From the NCBI RefSeq assembly GCF_902497785.1, contig NZ_CABVHK010000001.1, positions 479,578 to 543,577 on the forward strand: DNA of 64,000 bases, given 5' to 3'. The notes under the pieces were generated by a model. It had not been told where the DNA came from. It saw only the letters and a list, made by a program, of their open reading frames with translations, and did not search any database. Of this stretch, positions 8,126 through 16,694 are shown piece by piece. This stretch comes from Pseudomonas fluorescens (lineage in GTDB: Bacteria > Pseudomonadota > Gammaproteobacteria > Pseudomonadales > Pseudomonadaceae). The translations under genes and the position numbers were made by a program. Position 1 is the first letter of the stretch, and each line of letters opens with the position of its first letter.

Positions 8126-9582
8126 TTAGTCGCCTCGTAGATTCTTTCACCAATGATTTCTCCACCCTTTCCTAAGACTTCCCCTGCTGCCAAAGAACTC
8201 CCGCCGACTATTAGTAAACCGCATGCAAAGGTTCCGACCCCACCAGTAGGCACTCCCAGGGCTGCACAAATTACGCCGGCGGTAGAGCCGCCTAGCAGGG
8301 CACCGGTTGCAATGCCGCCCGTCAGCCCTCCGAAGAAACCCCCGGCTTCTGTAAATTTCACCTTCTCACAGGCCTCCACATTCCCTTCTGCACAAACCCC
8401 CTGAACCTTGATTACTGACGCTCCACCACCCACCGCCGTACCAACCCAACCACCATATTTCACATACTTCGCAGCTTTGGAAACCCGTTCAATATGCGTG
8501 GCATAACCGGGAATCTGTCCAATGGCCCCGGCTTTTCTCCAGCGATGAACAAGACGTTTTGTCGATATGCCCAACACGTTTTTCAGATTGGGATGATCCG
8601 GAAAACCGATGCTCTTTTTAGTCAGTTTGGTGAGTTGGGTGTCCAGCTGAGTCAGCAGGCGTTTGCGCTCGGCGTAAAAATCTGGAGTGTTGAGGTGACC
8701 GTTGGCCTGAAAGGTTTTTGTGTGCAACTTATCGATGTTCCTCAAAAGGTCGTCCACGTCTTTCAGATTCTTCGAAAACATCGCCAACCCGGCACTGGCC
8801 CCGAGTGACCCTTTCGAAACAAAGAACGCAATTTCGTCATAGTGACGAGCCATGAAGTCGGCCTCTTCCGGGCTGAGCGGCTCCAGTGCTTTATTCACCG
8901 TCGCTGCCGCTTGCATCAACAACGCGTCTTCGAAGGTACAGAGGTGATTGTTCGGGTCACTTAGAACAATCATCGTCCCGGCTTTTACCTGGTCCAGATT
9001 CGGGTTCAGGGTTTTGAATTTGGCGATGACGGCAGGGGAGGCTGATGGAGTGAATAGCTGAGCCTGCAGTTTTTCAGCTGTCGTGCTTCTTGGAACAACG
9101 TAGAACCCGGGTTCTTCTTGTGGGACGGGCGCTGGCCATTGCTCCTCAGGGAAAAACTTCAGGTCCGGGACAGGATGCGGCGCGGTAGTCGCTTTCAAAG
9201 CGTCGGGCGAATTCGCGGCAGTCGACTTTAGATTTTGCGCATGGACGTAGCGCAGTAAACGCACGGGGTCAGGTTTAGAAACGGGACGTGTAAGTGTTGA
9301 GGCCGGTAATTTTTTAACGTGTTCAGTGATCGCGGCCTGAGCTTTTCCCGCGAGGGCTTGCAATTGGATGAGCAGGTTTCGTTGTTCTTGCACAAGCGCC
9401 TGCAAGCCTTGCTCGGGCGTTTTGCGGTTTTGTGCTACATCGCCGGCAATGCGATTGGCGTAATAGGCCACTTCTCTATTGAACCGCTCACGCGCCATGC
9501 CGTGCGCCAGATGACGAGTGCCAAGCGTGCGGGCTTGCCCCACCAGTTTTCCCGCAGCACTGTTGATGTCCCACGGGTTCAT
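8122..9582 (-). CDS. Candidate Hcp-linked T6SS effector with glycine-zipper C-terminus
   Basis: 486-aa protein of no recognised enzyme family. Residues 30-90 are helical and rich in Gln and Ala. Residues 160-208 (FYVVPRSTTAEK to AGTMIVLSD) resemble a LysM-like fold. The C-terminal 110 residues are strongly hydrophobic and glycine-rich (GGWVGTAVGGGASV near 378, EAGGFFGGLTGGIATGALLG near 412-431, a further segment near 445-470), as in membrane-inserting toxins. A Cys pair (397 and 405) sits between the first two hydrophobic parts. It overlaps hcp by 4 bases upstream and the candidate immunity gene by 4 bases downstream. The pore-forming effector role is inferred from architecture and context. 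Confidence 0.75.
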   Translation of the reverse strand: MNPWDINSAAGKLVGQARTLGTRHLAHGMARERFNREVAYYANRIAGDVAQNRKTPEQGLQALVQEQRNLLIQLQALAGKAQAAITEHVKKLPASTLTRPVSKPDPVRLLRYVHAQNLKSTAANSPDALKATTAPHPVPDLKFFPEEQWPAPVPQEEPGFYVVPRSTTAEKLQAQLFTPSASPAVIAKFKTLNPNLDQVKAGTMIVLSDPNNHLCTFEDALLMQAAATVNKALEPLSPEEADFMARHYDEIAFFVSKGSLGASAGLAMFSKNLKDVDDLLRNIDKLHTKTFQANGHLNTPDFYAERKRLLTQLDTQLTKLTKKSIGFPDHPNLKNVLGISTKRLVHRWRKAGAIGQIPGYATHIERVSKAAKYVKYGGWVGTAVGGGASVIKVQGVCAEGNVEACEKVKFTEAGGFFGGLTGGIATGALLGGSTAGVICAALGVPTGGVGTFACGLLIVGGSSLAAGEVLGKGGEIIGERIYEATK

Positions 9583-10064
9583 CCTTCTTCACCCCACGAA
9601 CTGTAACTGCTGGTTTTAGCCAGATGGTGGGTCCAGGTGATGTCACGGTAACGAATGGCCACTTGCTCTTGGGGCTCGGCGTCGTTTTGATAAATGGCGT
9701 GAGGCATTTCCAGCGTCAGGTCGGTAATGACGCCGCCAATGATCGAAACGGTATAGAACTTTTCCTGCATGCCAGCGGATGACACGCGGTAGAAACTGAT
9801 CTTGCAGTTGATCTCCTCTCTGTTTGAAAGCGCCTGGGCGAGAAGCGGCGATGATTTGTCGACGCCTTTCGTGATGATGATCGGGTTGTGCGTCGACCTG
9901 TTGAGGTTCCCGACAGTGGTGATGTTATGGCTGTAAGACAGCACCATGATTTCATCGGTGTGCGCCGCCTGATACTTGTTGCCAATAGAATCCTGAGTTG
10001 AGCAGCCTGCTGAAATCAATCCCTGGGTTTTACCGCTGATGGTCATGTATCCGTGATTAGCCAT
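9579..10064 (-). CDS. hcp: Hcp family type VI secretion tube protein
   Basis: 161-aa Hcp of the class that begins MANHGYMTISGKTQGLISAG, found with dedicated cargo genes outside the main T6SS locus. Hcp hexamers build the inner tube and carry small effectors in their lumen. Further family signatures are CSTQDSIGNKYQAAHTDEIM, the variable loop near residue 50 and YRDITWTHH at the end. The ATG at 10064 has AAGGAG about 8 bases upstream. The in-frame GTG three codons earlier lacks a site. It is the first gene of the hcp-effector-immunity operon. No sheath, baseplate or VgrG genes are in the window, so the apparatus must be encoded elsewhere. Confidence 0.92.
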   Translation of the reverse strand: MANHGYMTISGKTQGLISAGCSTQDSIGNKYQAAHTDEIMVLSYSHNITTVGNLNRSTHNPIIITKGVDKSSPLLAQALSNREEINCKISFYRVSSAGMQEKFYTVSIIGGVITDLTLEMPHAIYQNDAEPQEQVAIRYRDITWTHHLAKTSSYSSWGEEG

Positions 10065-10158
10065 GGAAACCACTCCTTGTAGTCAGGAGCGCAGTCTATT
10101 CAAGACTTGTAAGCAGTTATGTAGTCCGATTCCGAAAATGATCTGCTGGCGGGAGCCC

Positions 10159-10221
10159 TGCATTAAACGGATAAAGGTCTGCACCCAGCGGATAGTCCGC
10201 CCCATTGCCCCGTCCTAGCAT
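10159..10221 (+). promoter_or_regulatory. benA promoter with tandem BenR/XylS-type sites
   Basis: Two direct repeats of TGCA-N6-GGATA lie at 10159-10173 and 10180-10194, 21 bases apart. Both match the TGCA-N6-GGNTA half-site known for XylS and BenR at the Pm and ben promoters. The second site ends where a poor -35 (TAGTCC, about 10193-10198) would be, and a TAGCAT -10 follows at 10216-10221. This is the layout of an activator-dependent promoter. The benA ATG is 38 bases downstream. Confidence 0.88.
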
Positions 10222-10258
10222 GAGTCTTGCCTGAACAATAACAATGGAGGCGGCGGCC

Positions 10259-11623
10259 ATGACCCTGCGACCCGAGTATCTTCACTCCCTGCTTGAGGAC
10301 GATCCAGAACAAGGAATCTACCGCTGCAAGCGCGAGATGTTCACCGACCCGCGGCTGTTCGACCTCGAGATGGAACACATCTTCGAAGGCAACTGGCTGT
10401 ACCTGGCGCACGAAAGCCAGATCCCCGAGAAAAACGATTTCTACACCACCACCATGGGGCGCCAGTCGATCTTTATCGCGCGCAACAAGGACGGTGTGCT
10501 CAACGCCTTTATCAACGCCTGCAGTCACCGCGGCGCGATGCTTTGCCGACACAAGTCCGGCAACAAGAGCTCCTACACCTGTCCGTTCCACGGCTGGACG
10601 TTCAACAACTCCGGCAAGCTGCTGAAGGTCAAAGACCCGGCTGCGGCCGGTTACCCGGCGAGCTTCAACTGCGAAGGCTCCCACGACCTGACCAAAGTCG
10701 CGCGTTTCGAGTCCTATCGTGGCTTCCTGTTCGGCAGTCTCAAGGCCGACGTGGTGCCGCTGGTCGAGCATCTGGGCGAGTCGGCGAAGATCATCGACAT
10801 GATCGTTGACCAGTCCGCCGACGGCCTGGAAGTACTGCGCGGTTCCTCCAGCTACATCTACGAAGGCAACTGGAAACTCACCGCCGAAAACGGCGCCGAC
10901 GGTTACCACGTCAGCTCGGTGCACTGGAACTATGCCGCCACCCAGAACCAGCGCAAACAGCGCGAAGCCGGCGATTGCAACCCGACCATGAGCGCCGGTA
11001 GCTGGGCCAAGCAGGGCGGTGGTTTCTATTCCTTCGACAAGGGCCACATGCTGCTCTGGACTCGCTGGGCCAACCCGGAAGACCGTCCGCTGTACGAACG
11101 CCGCGACGAGCTCGCCCAGGACTTCGGCAAGGCCCGCGCCGACTGGATGATCGAGAACTCGCGCAACCTGTGCCTGTACCCGAACGTGTACCTGATGGAC
11201 CAGTTCAGCTCGCAAATCCGCATCGCCCGGCCGATTTCGGTCAACCGCACGGAAATCACCATTTACTGCATCGCCCCCAAGGGCGAAAGCGACCACGCCC
11301 GCTCGAGCCGGATTCGTCAGTACGAAGATTTCTTCAACGTCAGCGGCATGGCGACGCCGGACGATCTGGAAGAGTTTCGTTCCTGCCAGACTGGCTATCA
11401 GGGCAGCGTGACAGGCTGGAACGACATGTCCCGTGGTGCCGAACACTGGATCGAAGGCGCCGATGATGCCGCGAAGGAAATCGATCTGCACCCACTGCTC
11501 AGCGGCGTGCGCACCGAGGACGAAGGTCTGTTCGTGCTGCAGCACAAGTATTGGCAGCAAACCATGCTCAAGGCATTGGCCGCTGAACAATCGAAGTTGA
11601 TCGCTGTGGAGGACGTGCAATGA
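10259..11623 (+). CDS. benA: Benzoate 1,2-dioxygenase, large (alpha) subunit
   Basis: Oxygenase component that dihydroxylates benzoate to cis-1,2-dihydroxy-benzoate diol. 454 aa. The N-terminal Rieske domain shows CSHRG and TCPFHGW (C-x-H, then C-x2-H). The catalytic domain shows the mononuclear iron ligands in [13 protein letters not shown] (D-x2-H-x4-H). The start at 10259 follows a GGAGG site, and the protein begins [15 protein letters not shown]. benB overlaps its stop by 4 bases. Expression should depend on BenR through the tandem sites upstream. Confidence 0.96.
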   Translation: MTLRPEYLHSLLEDDPEQGIYRCKREMFTDPRLFDLEMEHIFEGNWLYLAHESQIPEKNDFYTTTMGRQSIFIARNKDGVLNAFINACSHRGAMLCRHKSGNKSSYTCPFHGWTFNNSGKLLKVKDPAAAGYPASFNCEGSHDLTKVARFESYRGFLFGSLKADVVPLVEHLGESAKIIDMIVDQSADGLEVLRGSSSYIYEGNWKLTAENGADGYHVSSVHWNYAATQNQRKQREAGDCNPTMSAGSWAKQGGGFYSFDKGHMLLWTRWANPEDRPLYERRDELAQDFGKARADWMIENSRNLCLYPNVYLMDQFSSQIRIARPISVNRTEITIYCIAPKGESDHARSSRIRQYEDFFNVSGMATPDDLEEFRSCQTGYQGSVTGWNDMSRGAEHWIEGADDAAKEIDLHPLLSGVRTEDEGLFVLQHKYWQQTMLKALAAEQSKLIAVEDVQ

Positions 11624-12108
11624 GCATTTCCTACGACACCGTGCGCGATTTCCTCTACCGCGAAGCGCGTTATCTCGATGACCGGCAATGGGACGAATGG
11701 CTGGAGTTGTACGCCCAGGACGCGACGTTCTGGATGCCGTCCTGGGACGACAACGACGAGTTGACCGAAGACCCGCAGCGGGAAATTTCGCTGATCTGGT
11801 ACGGCAACCGTACCGGCCTGGAAGACCGCATTTTCCGGATCAAGACCGAGCGCTCCAGCGCCACCGTGCCGGACACTCGCACCTCCCACAACATCAGCAA
11901 CATCGAGCTGCTCGAACAGGCCGACGGCCTCTGCAAGGTGCGCTTTAACTGGCACACCCTGAGCTTCCGGTACAAGACCGTCGACAGCTATTTCGGCAGC
12001 AGTTTCTACACCCTCGATGTGCGCGGTGAAAACCCGCTGATCAAGGCCAAGAAAGTGATCCTGAAGAACGACTACGTTCGCCAGGTCATCGATGTTTACC
12101 ACTTGTGA
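11620..12108 (+). CDS. benB: Benzoate 1,2-dioxygenase, small (beta) subunit
   Basis: 162-aa ring-hydroxylating dioxygenase beta subunit, a SnoaL/NTF2-like fold that builds the alpha3-beta3 hexamer with BenA. Typical sequence is [20 protein letters not shown] at the start and [12 protein letters not shown] and [17 protein letters not shown] near the end. ATGA overlap with benA indicates translational coupling. benC starts 10 bases after its stop. Confidence 0.95.
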   Translation: MSISYDTVRDFLYREARYLDDRQWDEWLELYAQDATFWMPSWDDNDELTEDPQREISLIWYGNRTGLEDRIFRIKTERSSATVPDTRTSHNISNIELLEQADGLCKVRFNWHTLSFRYKTVDSYFGSSFYTLDVRGENPLIKAKKVILKNDYVRQVIDVYHL

Positions 12109-12118
12109 GGCAGCCGTC

Positions 12119-13132
12119 ATGACTCATTCCATTGCGTTCAATTTCGAAGACGGCGTCACCCGCTTTATCGACGTCAATGACCACGAAACCGTGGCCGATG
12201 CGGCGTATCGTCAAGGCATCAACATTCCGCTGGACTGCCGCGACGGCGCTTGCGGCACCTGCAAGTGTTTCGCCGAAGCCGGTCGCTACGACCTGGGCGA
12301 GGAATACATCGAAGACGCCCTCACGGCGGAAGAAGCCGAGCAAGGTTTTGTCCTGACGTGCCAGATGCGCGCCCAGAGCGATTGCGTGGTGCGGGTGCCG
12401 ACTTCATCAGAAGTCTGCCGTACGCAACAGGCCAGCTACGACGCAACCATCAGCGCCGTGCGCCAGTTGTCCGACAGCACCATAGCGCTGTCGATCAAGG
12501 GTGACGCGTTGAGCAAACTGGCGTTCCTGCCGGGGCAATACGTGAACCTCGGGGTTCCCGGCAGCGAGCAGACCCGCGCCTATTCCTTCAGCTCGTTGCA
12601 GCGTGATGGCGAAGTCAGTTTCCTGATCCGCAACGTGCCCGGCGGCCTGATGAGCAGCTTTCTCACCGGCATGGCCAAGGCCGGCGACAGCATGAGCCTG
12701 GCCGGGCCACTGGGCAGTTTCTACCTGCGTGAGATTCGTCGTCCGCTGTTGCTGCTGGCCGGCGGCACCGGGTTGGCGCCGTTCACTGCGATGCTGGAAA
12801 AAATCGCCGAGCAGGGCAGTGAGCATCCGCTGCACCTGATCTACGGTGTGACCAACGATTTCGATTTGGTGGAAATGGATCGCCTCGAAGCCTTGGCTGC
12901 GCGCATCCCGAATTTCAGCTTCAGCGCCTGCGTGGCCAGCCCCGACAGCCAGCACCCGCTCAAGGGCTATGTGACCCAGCACATCGAGCCAAAGCACTTG
13001 AACGAGGGCGACGTCGATGTCTACCTGTGCGGCCCGCCGCCGATGGTCGAAGCGGTCAGCCACTACATTCGCGAGCAAGGTATCGCGCCGGTGAATTTCT
13101 ACTACGAGAAGTTTGCGGCCAGCGCGGCCTGA
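12119..13132 (+). CDS. benC: Benzoate 1,2-dioxygenase electron transfer component (reductase)
   Basis: 337-aa NADH-dependent reductase that feeds electrons to BenAB. The domains in order are a plant-type [2Fe-2S] ferredoxin with CRDGACGTCKC near residue 41 and the fourth Cys in LTCQM, an FAD-binding domain (RAYSFSS), and an NAD-binding domain (LAGGTGLAPF, ending with CGPPPMV). The ATG at 12119 follows a GAGG site. Alternative frames upstream overlap benB. A REP pair separates it from benD. Confidence 0.95.
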   Translation: MTHSIAFNFEDGVTRFIDVNDHETVADAAYRQGINIPLDCRDGACGTCKCFAEAGRYDLGEEYIEDALTAEEAEQGFVLTCQMRAQSDCVVRVPTSSEVCRTQQASYDATISAVRQLSDSTIALSIKGDALSKLAFLPGQYVNLGVPGSEQTRAYSFSSLQRDGEVSFLIRNVPGGLMSSFLTGMAKAGDSMSLAGPLGSFYLREIRRPLLLLAGGTGLAPFTAMLEKIAEQGSEHPLHLIYGVTNDFDLVEMDRLEALAARIPNFSFSACVASPDSQHPLKGYVTQHIEPKHLNEGDVDVYLCGPPPMVEAVSHYIREQGIAPVNFYYEKFAASAA

Positions 13133-13172
13133 GTGAGGGCGTACTCACATCCCCTCCTGAACACAGATCCTC

Positions 13173-13272
13173 TGTAGGAGCGAGCTTGCTCGCGATGGTC
13201 GTTAACGATGACACGGGCGTTCTGGATTAACGCGGCGCTCTGGAGATCATCGCGAGCAAGCTCGCTCCTACG
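13173..13272. repeat. REP pair inside the ben gene cluster
   Basis: Inverted REP copies (GTAGGAGCGAGCTTGCTCGC at about 13174-13193 and its inverse ending near 13271) in the 166-base gap between benC and benD. Such hairpins often attenuate transcription or protect the upstream mRNA end, so benD may be expressed at a different level from benABC. Confidence 0.88.
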
Positions 13273-13298
13273 GGCAAGCGTTACGTCACGAGGTACAC

Positions 13299-14072
13299 AT
13301 GAACAGATTTCACGAAAAAGTCGCGTTGATCACCGGTGCCGCGCAAGGCATCGGTCGGCGAGTCGCCGAACAAATGGCGGCGCAAGGGGCGCACTTGATT
13401 CTGGTCGATCGCTCCGAGCTGGTCTTTGAAGTCCAACAGCAACTGGGGCAGGGCAGCCAGGTGCTCGCACTGACAGCCGACCTCGAGCAGTACGACGAAT
13501 GCAGCCGCGTGATGCACGCCGCGGTCGAGCGTTTCGGGCGTCTGGACATCCTCATCAACAATGTCGGCGGGACGATCTGGGCCAAGCCTTTCGAACACTA
13601 CGAGGCGCCGCAGATCGAAGCCGAAGTGCGCCGCTCGCTGTTCCCGACGCTTTGGTGTTGCCATGCCGCCCTGCCGTTCATGCTGGAGCAGGGCAGCGGT
13701 GCGATCGTCAACGTGTCGTCCATCGCCACCCGCAGCATCAATCGCGTGCCCTACGGCGCGGCGAAGGGCGGGGTCAATGCACTCACCGCCTGCCTCGCGT
13801 TCGAGACCGCCGGTCGTGGCGTACGGGTCAATGCGACAGCACCCGGCGGCACGGAAGCGCCGCCAAGGGTCATTCCGCGCAACAGCGCAGAACAGAGCGC
13901 CGACGAGAAGGTGTGGTATCAGCAGATCGTCGATCAGACACTCGACAGCAGTCTGATGAAACGCTACGGCACGCTGGATGAACAGGCAGCAGCTATTCTG
14001 TTTCTGGCCAGCGACGAAGCGTCCTACATCACCGGCATGATCATGCCGGTGGGCGGCGGCGATCAGGGCTGA
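13299..14072 (+). CDS. benD: 1,6-dihydroxycyclohexa-2,4-diene-1-carboxylate dehydrogenase BenD
   Basis: Short-chain dehydrogenase that oxidises and decarboxylates the benzoate cis-diol to catechol, the substrate of CatA. 257 aa with the classical SDR motifs: TGAAQGIG (NAD binding), INNVGG, and the catalytic Ser of NVSSIATRS followed by YGAAK (Y-x3-K). The name rests on position behind benABC and on BenD-like features (NRVPYGAAKGGVNALTAC). No benK, benE or benF transporter gene follows it here. Confidence 0.92.
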   Translation: MNRFHEKVALITGAAQGIGRRVAEQMAAQGAHLILVDRSELVFEVQQQLGQGSQVLALTADLEQYDECSRVMHAAVERFGRLDILINNVGGTIWAKPFEHYEAPQIEAEVRRSLFPTLWCCHAALPFMLEQGSGAIVNVSSIATRSINRVPYGAAKGGVNALTACLAFETAGRGVRVNATAPGGTEAPPRVIPRNSAEQSADEKVWYQQIVDQTLDSSLMKRYGTLDEQAAAILFLASDEASYITGMIMPVGGGDQG

Positions 14073-14111
14073 CATCGTTTGCTGACGCCCCCCTCCAACG
14101 GAGTTACCGAC

Positions 14112-14810
14112 ATGAGTGACAAACCCGCGATCGTTCTGGTTCATGGTTTTTGGGGCGGTGCCGCCCATTGGAGCAAGGTAATTGCCGAGCTGCTGAGCAA
14201 GGGCTACACCGACATCCGCGCGGTCGAGATGCCGCTCACTTCGTTGGCCGATGACGTCGAACGCACCCGCAAAATGATCGCGCAGGTGGCAGGGCCGGTG
14301 TTGCTGGTGGGGCATTCCTATGGCGGCGCGGTCATCACCGAGGCCGGTGATCAACCGAATGTTGCAGGGTTGGTGTACATCGCCGCCTTCGCGCCGGATG
14401 CCGGTGAAAGTCCCGGCAGTATCACTCAACAGCATCCACCCGCAGCGGCGGCGAACCTGGCGCCTGACAGTGACGGCTATTTATGGGTCAAACCGGAGCT
14501 TTACCACGAAAGCTTTTGCCAGGACCTGGCCGAGACCGAAGGGCTGGTCATGGGCATCACTCAAAAAGCTCCGTTGGCCAGCACGTTTAGCGACACGATC
14601 AGCACCGTGGCGTGGAAAAACAAACCGTCGTGGTATCAGGTTTCGTCCGACGACCGGATGATCGCGCCACACAATCAGCAGTGGATGGCAGGGCGGCTCA
14701 ATGCCAAAGAGATTCTGACGTTGAAAGCCAGTCACGCGTCCCTTGCCTCGATGCCGGTCGAAGTGGCGGCGTTTATCGACAAGGCTGCGACGGCAGTGGC
14801 CAAAGCCTGA
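14112..14810 (+). CDS. Alpha/beta hydrolase
   Basis: 232-aa serine hydrolase of the alpha/beta fold. The oxyanion strand VLVHGFWGGAAHW is at the start, the nucleophile elbow GHSYGG near residue 67, and a candidate His in SHASL near the end. No signal peptide, so it is cytoplasmic. A GGAG site precedes the ATG at 14112, 39 bases after benD and on the same strand, so it may be co-transcribed with ben. The substrate is unknown, and a role in ester or lactone removal linked to aromatics is only a guess. Confidence 0.85.
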   Translation: MSDKPAIVLVHGFWGGAAHWSKVIAELLSKGYTDIRAVEMPLTSLADDVERTRKMIAQVAGPVLLVGHSYGGAVITEAGDQPNVAGLVYIAAFAPDAGESPGSITQQHPPAAAANLAPDSDGYLWVKPELYHESFCQDLAETEGLVMGITQKAPLASTFSDTISTVAWKNKPSWYQVSSDDRMIAPHNQQWMAGRLNAKEILTLKASHASLASMPVEVAAFIDKAATAVAKA

Positions 14811-14817
14811 CCCCATC

Positions 14818-15180
14818 TCACAGGCGACGCTGAAACGCTCTGACAATGCGCAGCGTGGCGTCGCTGGTGTTGAGGTTTTGCACCGCATCCAGCGGGTACC
14901 ACAGGCAATCGAAGATTTCATTTTGCGGCCGCGCCTCAGCCGAGTTCAGCACGGATGCCTCGTAGACGTGGTGGCGGGTGCCGCCGGATTCCAGCTCCAT
15001 CAGGTACAGCAAACCGTCGACGCCCAGCCCGGTTTCTTCAAACAGCTCGCGTATGGCCGCCCCGGCAATGGTTTCGCCGCGTTCGACTTTTCCGCCGGGC
15101 AACGACCACCGACACTTAAGTTTGCGAACCAGAAGAATGTGCCGGTCCTGCTCGCAGATGACGGTTGCGCGTACTTTCAT
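14818..15180 (-). CDS. NUDIX hydrolase
   Basis: 120-aa NUDIX-fold pyrophosphohydrolase. The Nudix box is complete: [18 protein letters not shown] followed by FEETGL (G-x5-E-x7-REL-x-EE-x-G, positions about 29-51). It starts with [18 protein letters not shown]. Substrate specificity (nucleotide, dinucleotide or sugar) cannot be read from the sequence. Convergent with the hydrolase gene, with 7 bases between stops. Confidence 0.88.
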   Translation of the reverse strand: MKVRATVICEQDRHILLVRKLKCRWSLPGGKVERGETIAGAAIRELFEETGLGVDGLLYLMELESGGTRHHVYEASVLNSAEARPQNEIFDCLWYPLDAVQNLNTSDATLRIVRAFQRRL

Positions 15181-15386
15181 GTGTTACCTGATTGCCCGTT
15201 GTCATAAAACGGTAATAAAAATGCAATATACGGGCCGGGAGCGGATTTGTCGGGGCCTGTGGTGTTGGAGGTGTCACAGGGTCCGAAAGTGCAACTTGAC
15301 GCCGACGTCTGGTCGGCCTCTTTGCAAAGGGCGGGTGTAAGGTAGGCTGGTGAGTCCTGAACCCAATACCGAAATGGAGGTAGCTT

Positions 15387-15590
15387 ATGAGCGTTCCGAT
15401 GCTGAATAAGATGCACATGAACGGTTATGAAGTGCTTAGCGTAAACAATGGCCCCTGGCGGGTGTGCACCCAGGGCGACCGGCTGGGATCCTTTGGCAGC
15501 CGGGAAGAGGCATTGGCCTTTGCGGCGTCCTTGCCTGGTTACAAGTCCCGGACAAACAGACCGGCCGCTGGCCAGAAAGCGGATCAATAG
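15387..15590 (+). CDS. Small hypothetical protein, 67 aa
   Basis: Unknown 67-aa protein resembling the DUF2188-like single-domain type: a beta hairpin (GYEVLSVNNGPWRVCT) followed by SFGSREEALAFAASL and a basic tail. A strong ribosome site (TGGAGG, 8 bases before the ATG) supports it. A Rho-independent terminator follows at once, so it is a single-gene unit. Function unknown. Confidence 0.75.
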   Translation: MSVPMLNKMHMNGYEVLSVNNGPWRVCTQGDRLGSFGSREEALAFAASLPGYKSRTNRPAAGQKADQ

Positions 15591-15598
15591 TGCGCATC

Positions 15599-15620
15599 AA
15601 GCCCCGGTCAGCCGGGGCTT
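15599..15620. terminator. Rho-independent terminator
   Basis: Perfect 9-bp stem AAGCCCCGG / CCGGGGCTT with a TCAG loop, ending in TTT. It follows the 67-aa gene and lies close to the end of the minus-strand gene at 15634, so it may serve both. Confidence 0.85.
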
Positions 15621-15633
15621 TGCATGACGGCGA

Positions 15634-15903
15634 CTAACCGCCGCCATCCACCCCGCCGGCGTGGTCGGAAGGCTTGTTTCGACTGATCACCTTGGCTTTC
15701 ACTTCTTCGGCATAGCCCGCCAGCCGCTGCTCATCGCCCTGGAACAGATTGCACAATCTCATCACGGCCTGCGCGTCTGCGTCATTGCCAGCCTGTTTCA
15801 ACTGGTCCGCCAGACGCAACAATTCCACCGCCGACCATCTCAGATCTGACGCAACGCTTTGCAGGTCGCGTCGCAGTTCGTTTTCAGATTCGTTTAGCCA
15901 CAT
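15634..15903 (-). CDS. Hypothetical protein, 89 aa
   Basis: Unknown soluble helical protein of 89 aa. It begins MWLNESENELRRDLQSVASD and shows two long amphipathic helices (RWSAVELLRLADQLKQAGND and MRLCNLFQGDEQRLAGYAEE), then a glycine-rich tail. The start at 15903 was chosen for the AGGAG site about 9 bases upstream. The frame is open to 15954 but has no site there. No function can be proposed. Confidence 0.7.
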   Translation of the reverse strand: MWLNESENELRRDLQSVASDLRWSAVELLRLADQLKQAGNDADAQAVMRLCNLFQGDEQRLAGYAEEVKAKVISRNKPSDHAGGVDGGG

Positions 15904-16067
15904 GATGAAAAACTCCTGAACACCTGCGCTTAGAAATTCTAGTTCGATTTTCACGGACAGGGCGTTGTGTTCGTCCGGACAGCCTTTGGTCGGGAAGATG
16001 CAGGCTAGCGGGCCGATTTGGTGTCGTACTGAAGTGGCGAATTTCCGCCAGGGCGAGGCTATTTCAA

Positions 16068-16346
16068 ATGACGACGACCGATGATTTCAGATTCCACGCG
16101 CATGAGCTGATCGTCGACCTGGACGCGGCCACCACGGAAATGATGAAGCTGATTTCTGCTCATCAACTGAACGGCCCGGAGTGGGAGCGGGTCACGCAAT
16201 GGCAGCACGAAGCTTATGAGCGATGGATGACTTACCTCAACGAACGATCCTATCCAGGGCCGGGCGACAGCAGTCCCAACACCTGCATTGCTTTATCGAA
16301 TGGATGTCTGCATGACGACGCGCTACATTTCCTTTTTTTGGGATAA
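16068..16346 (+). CDS. Hypothetical protein, 92 aa
   Basis: Unknown protein of 92 aa. The first 60 residues (MTTTDDFRFHAHELIVDLDA, then HQLNGPEWERVTQWQHEAYE) look like a real helical domain. The last 25 (CIALSNGCLHDDALHFLFLG) look less protein-like, so a frameshift or a recent C-terminal change is possible. A GAGG site lies about 10 bases before the ATG. It is followed 9 bases later by a lipoprotein gene on the same strand. Confidence 0.55.
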   Translation: MTTTDDFRFHAHELIVDLDAATTEMMKLISAHQLNGPEWERVTQWQHEAYERWMTYLNERSYPGPGDSSPNTCIALSNGCLHDDALHFLFLG

Positions 16347-16355
16347 GGAAGCGTC

Positions 16356-16691
16356 ATGCGGACGTTGATTGCGGGAGTCGTAACAGCGTTGTTGGCGGGG
16401 TGCTCATTGCCGGCTTCGCTGGTGCCAGGTGAGCCGAATGTCAGCAAGTACAGCGAAAAACCGCCAAAAGAGTATGCCGCTTGCGTATTGCCGGCGTGGC
16501 AGCAAGTCGTCTCCGGCTCTGCGCAAGTCGGGATTTCCAATGGCTACCGGATTACAGCGCCCAGCATTATCACCGCCGACGAGATTCTCGATATCGTGAA
16601 ATCAAAGGACGGCAGCCGGGTGTCGCTGTATCAGGGCCCGCCCTGGGCCAAGTCCGGAGCGTTGCGTCAGGCTGTACGCGACTGTTTGTGA
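16356..16691 (+). CDS. Small lipoprotein, paralogue of the one at 59426
   Basis: 111-aa predicted lipoprotein. The signal peptide MRTLIAGVVTALLAGC ends in lipobox LAGC. The mature part has KPPKEYAACV near residue 36 and ends in RDC, so the two Cys could form a disulfide. It has the same plan as the lipoprotein at 59426-59785: a KxPxEYAxC motif, a beta-rich middle and a Cys near the C-terminus. Function unknown. It is convergent with the Rrf2 gene, with stops 3 bases apart. Confidence 0.75.
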   Translation: MRTLIAGVVTALLAGCSLPASLVPGEPNVSKYSEKPPKEYAACVLPAWQQVVSGSAQVGISNGYRITAPSIITADEILDIVKSKDGSRVSLYQGPPWAKSGALRQAVRDCL

Positions 16692-16694
16692 GGG

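Noticed and set aside
10163-11620. Long open frame antisense to benA
   Set aside because: It is a GC-skew shadow of a gene with clear Rieske and iron motifs; its translation is low-complexity and lacks any domain.
16068-16346. Frameshifted longer gene at the 92-aa ORF
   Set aside because: The unusual C-terminus hints at it, but no continuation in another frame could be recognised.
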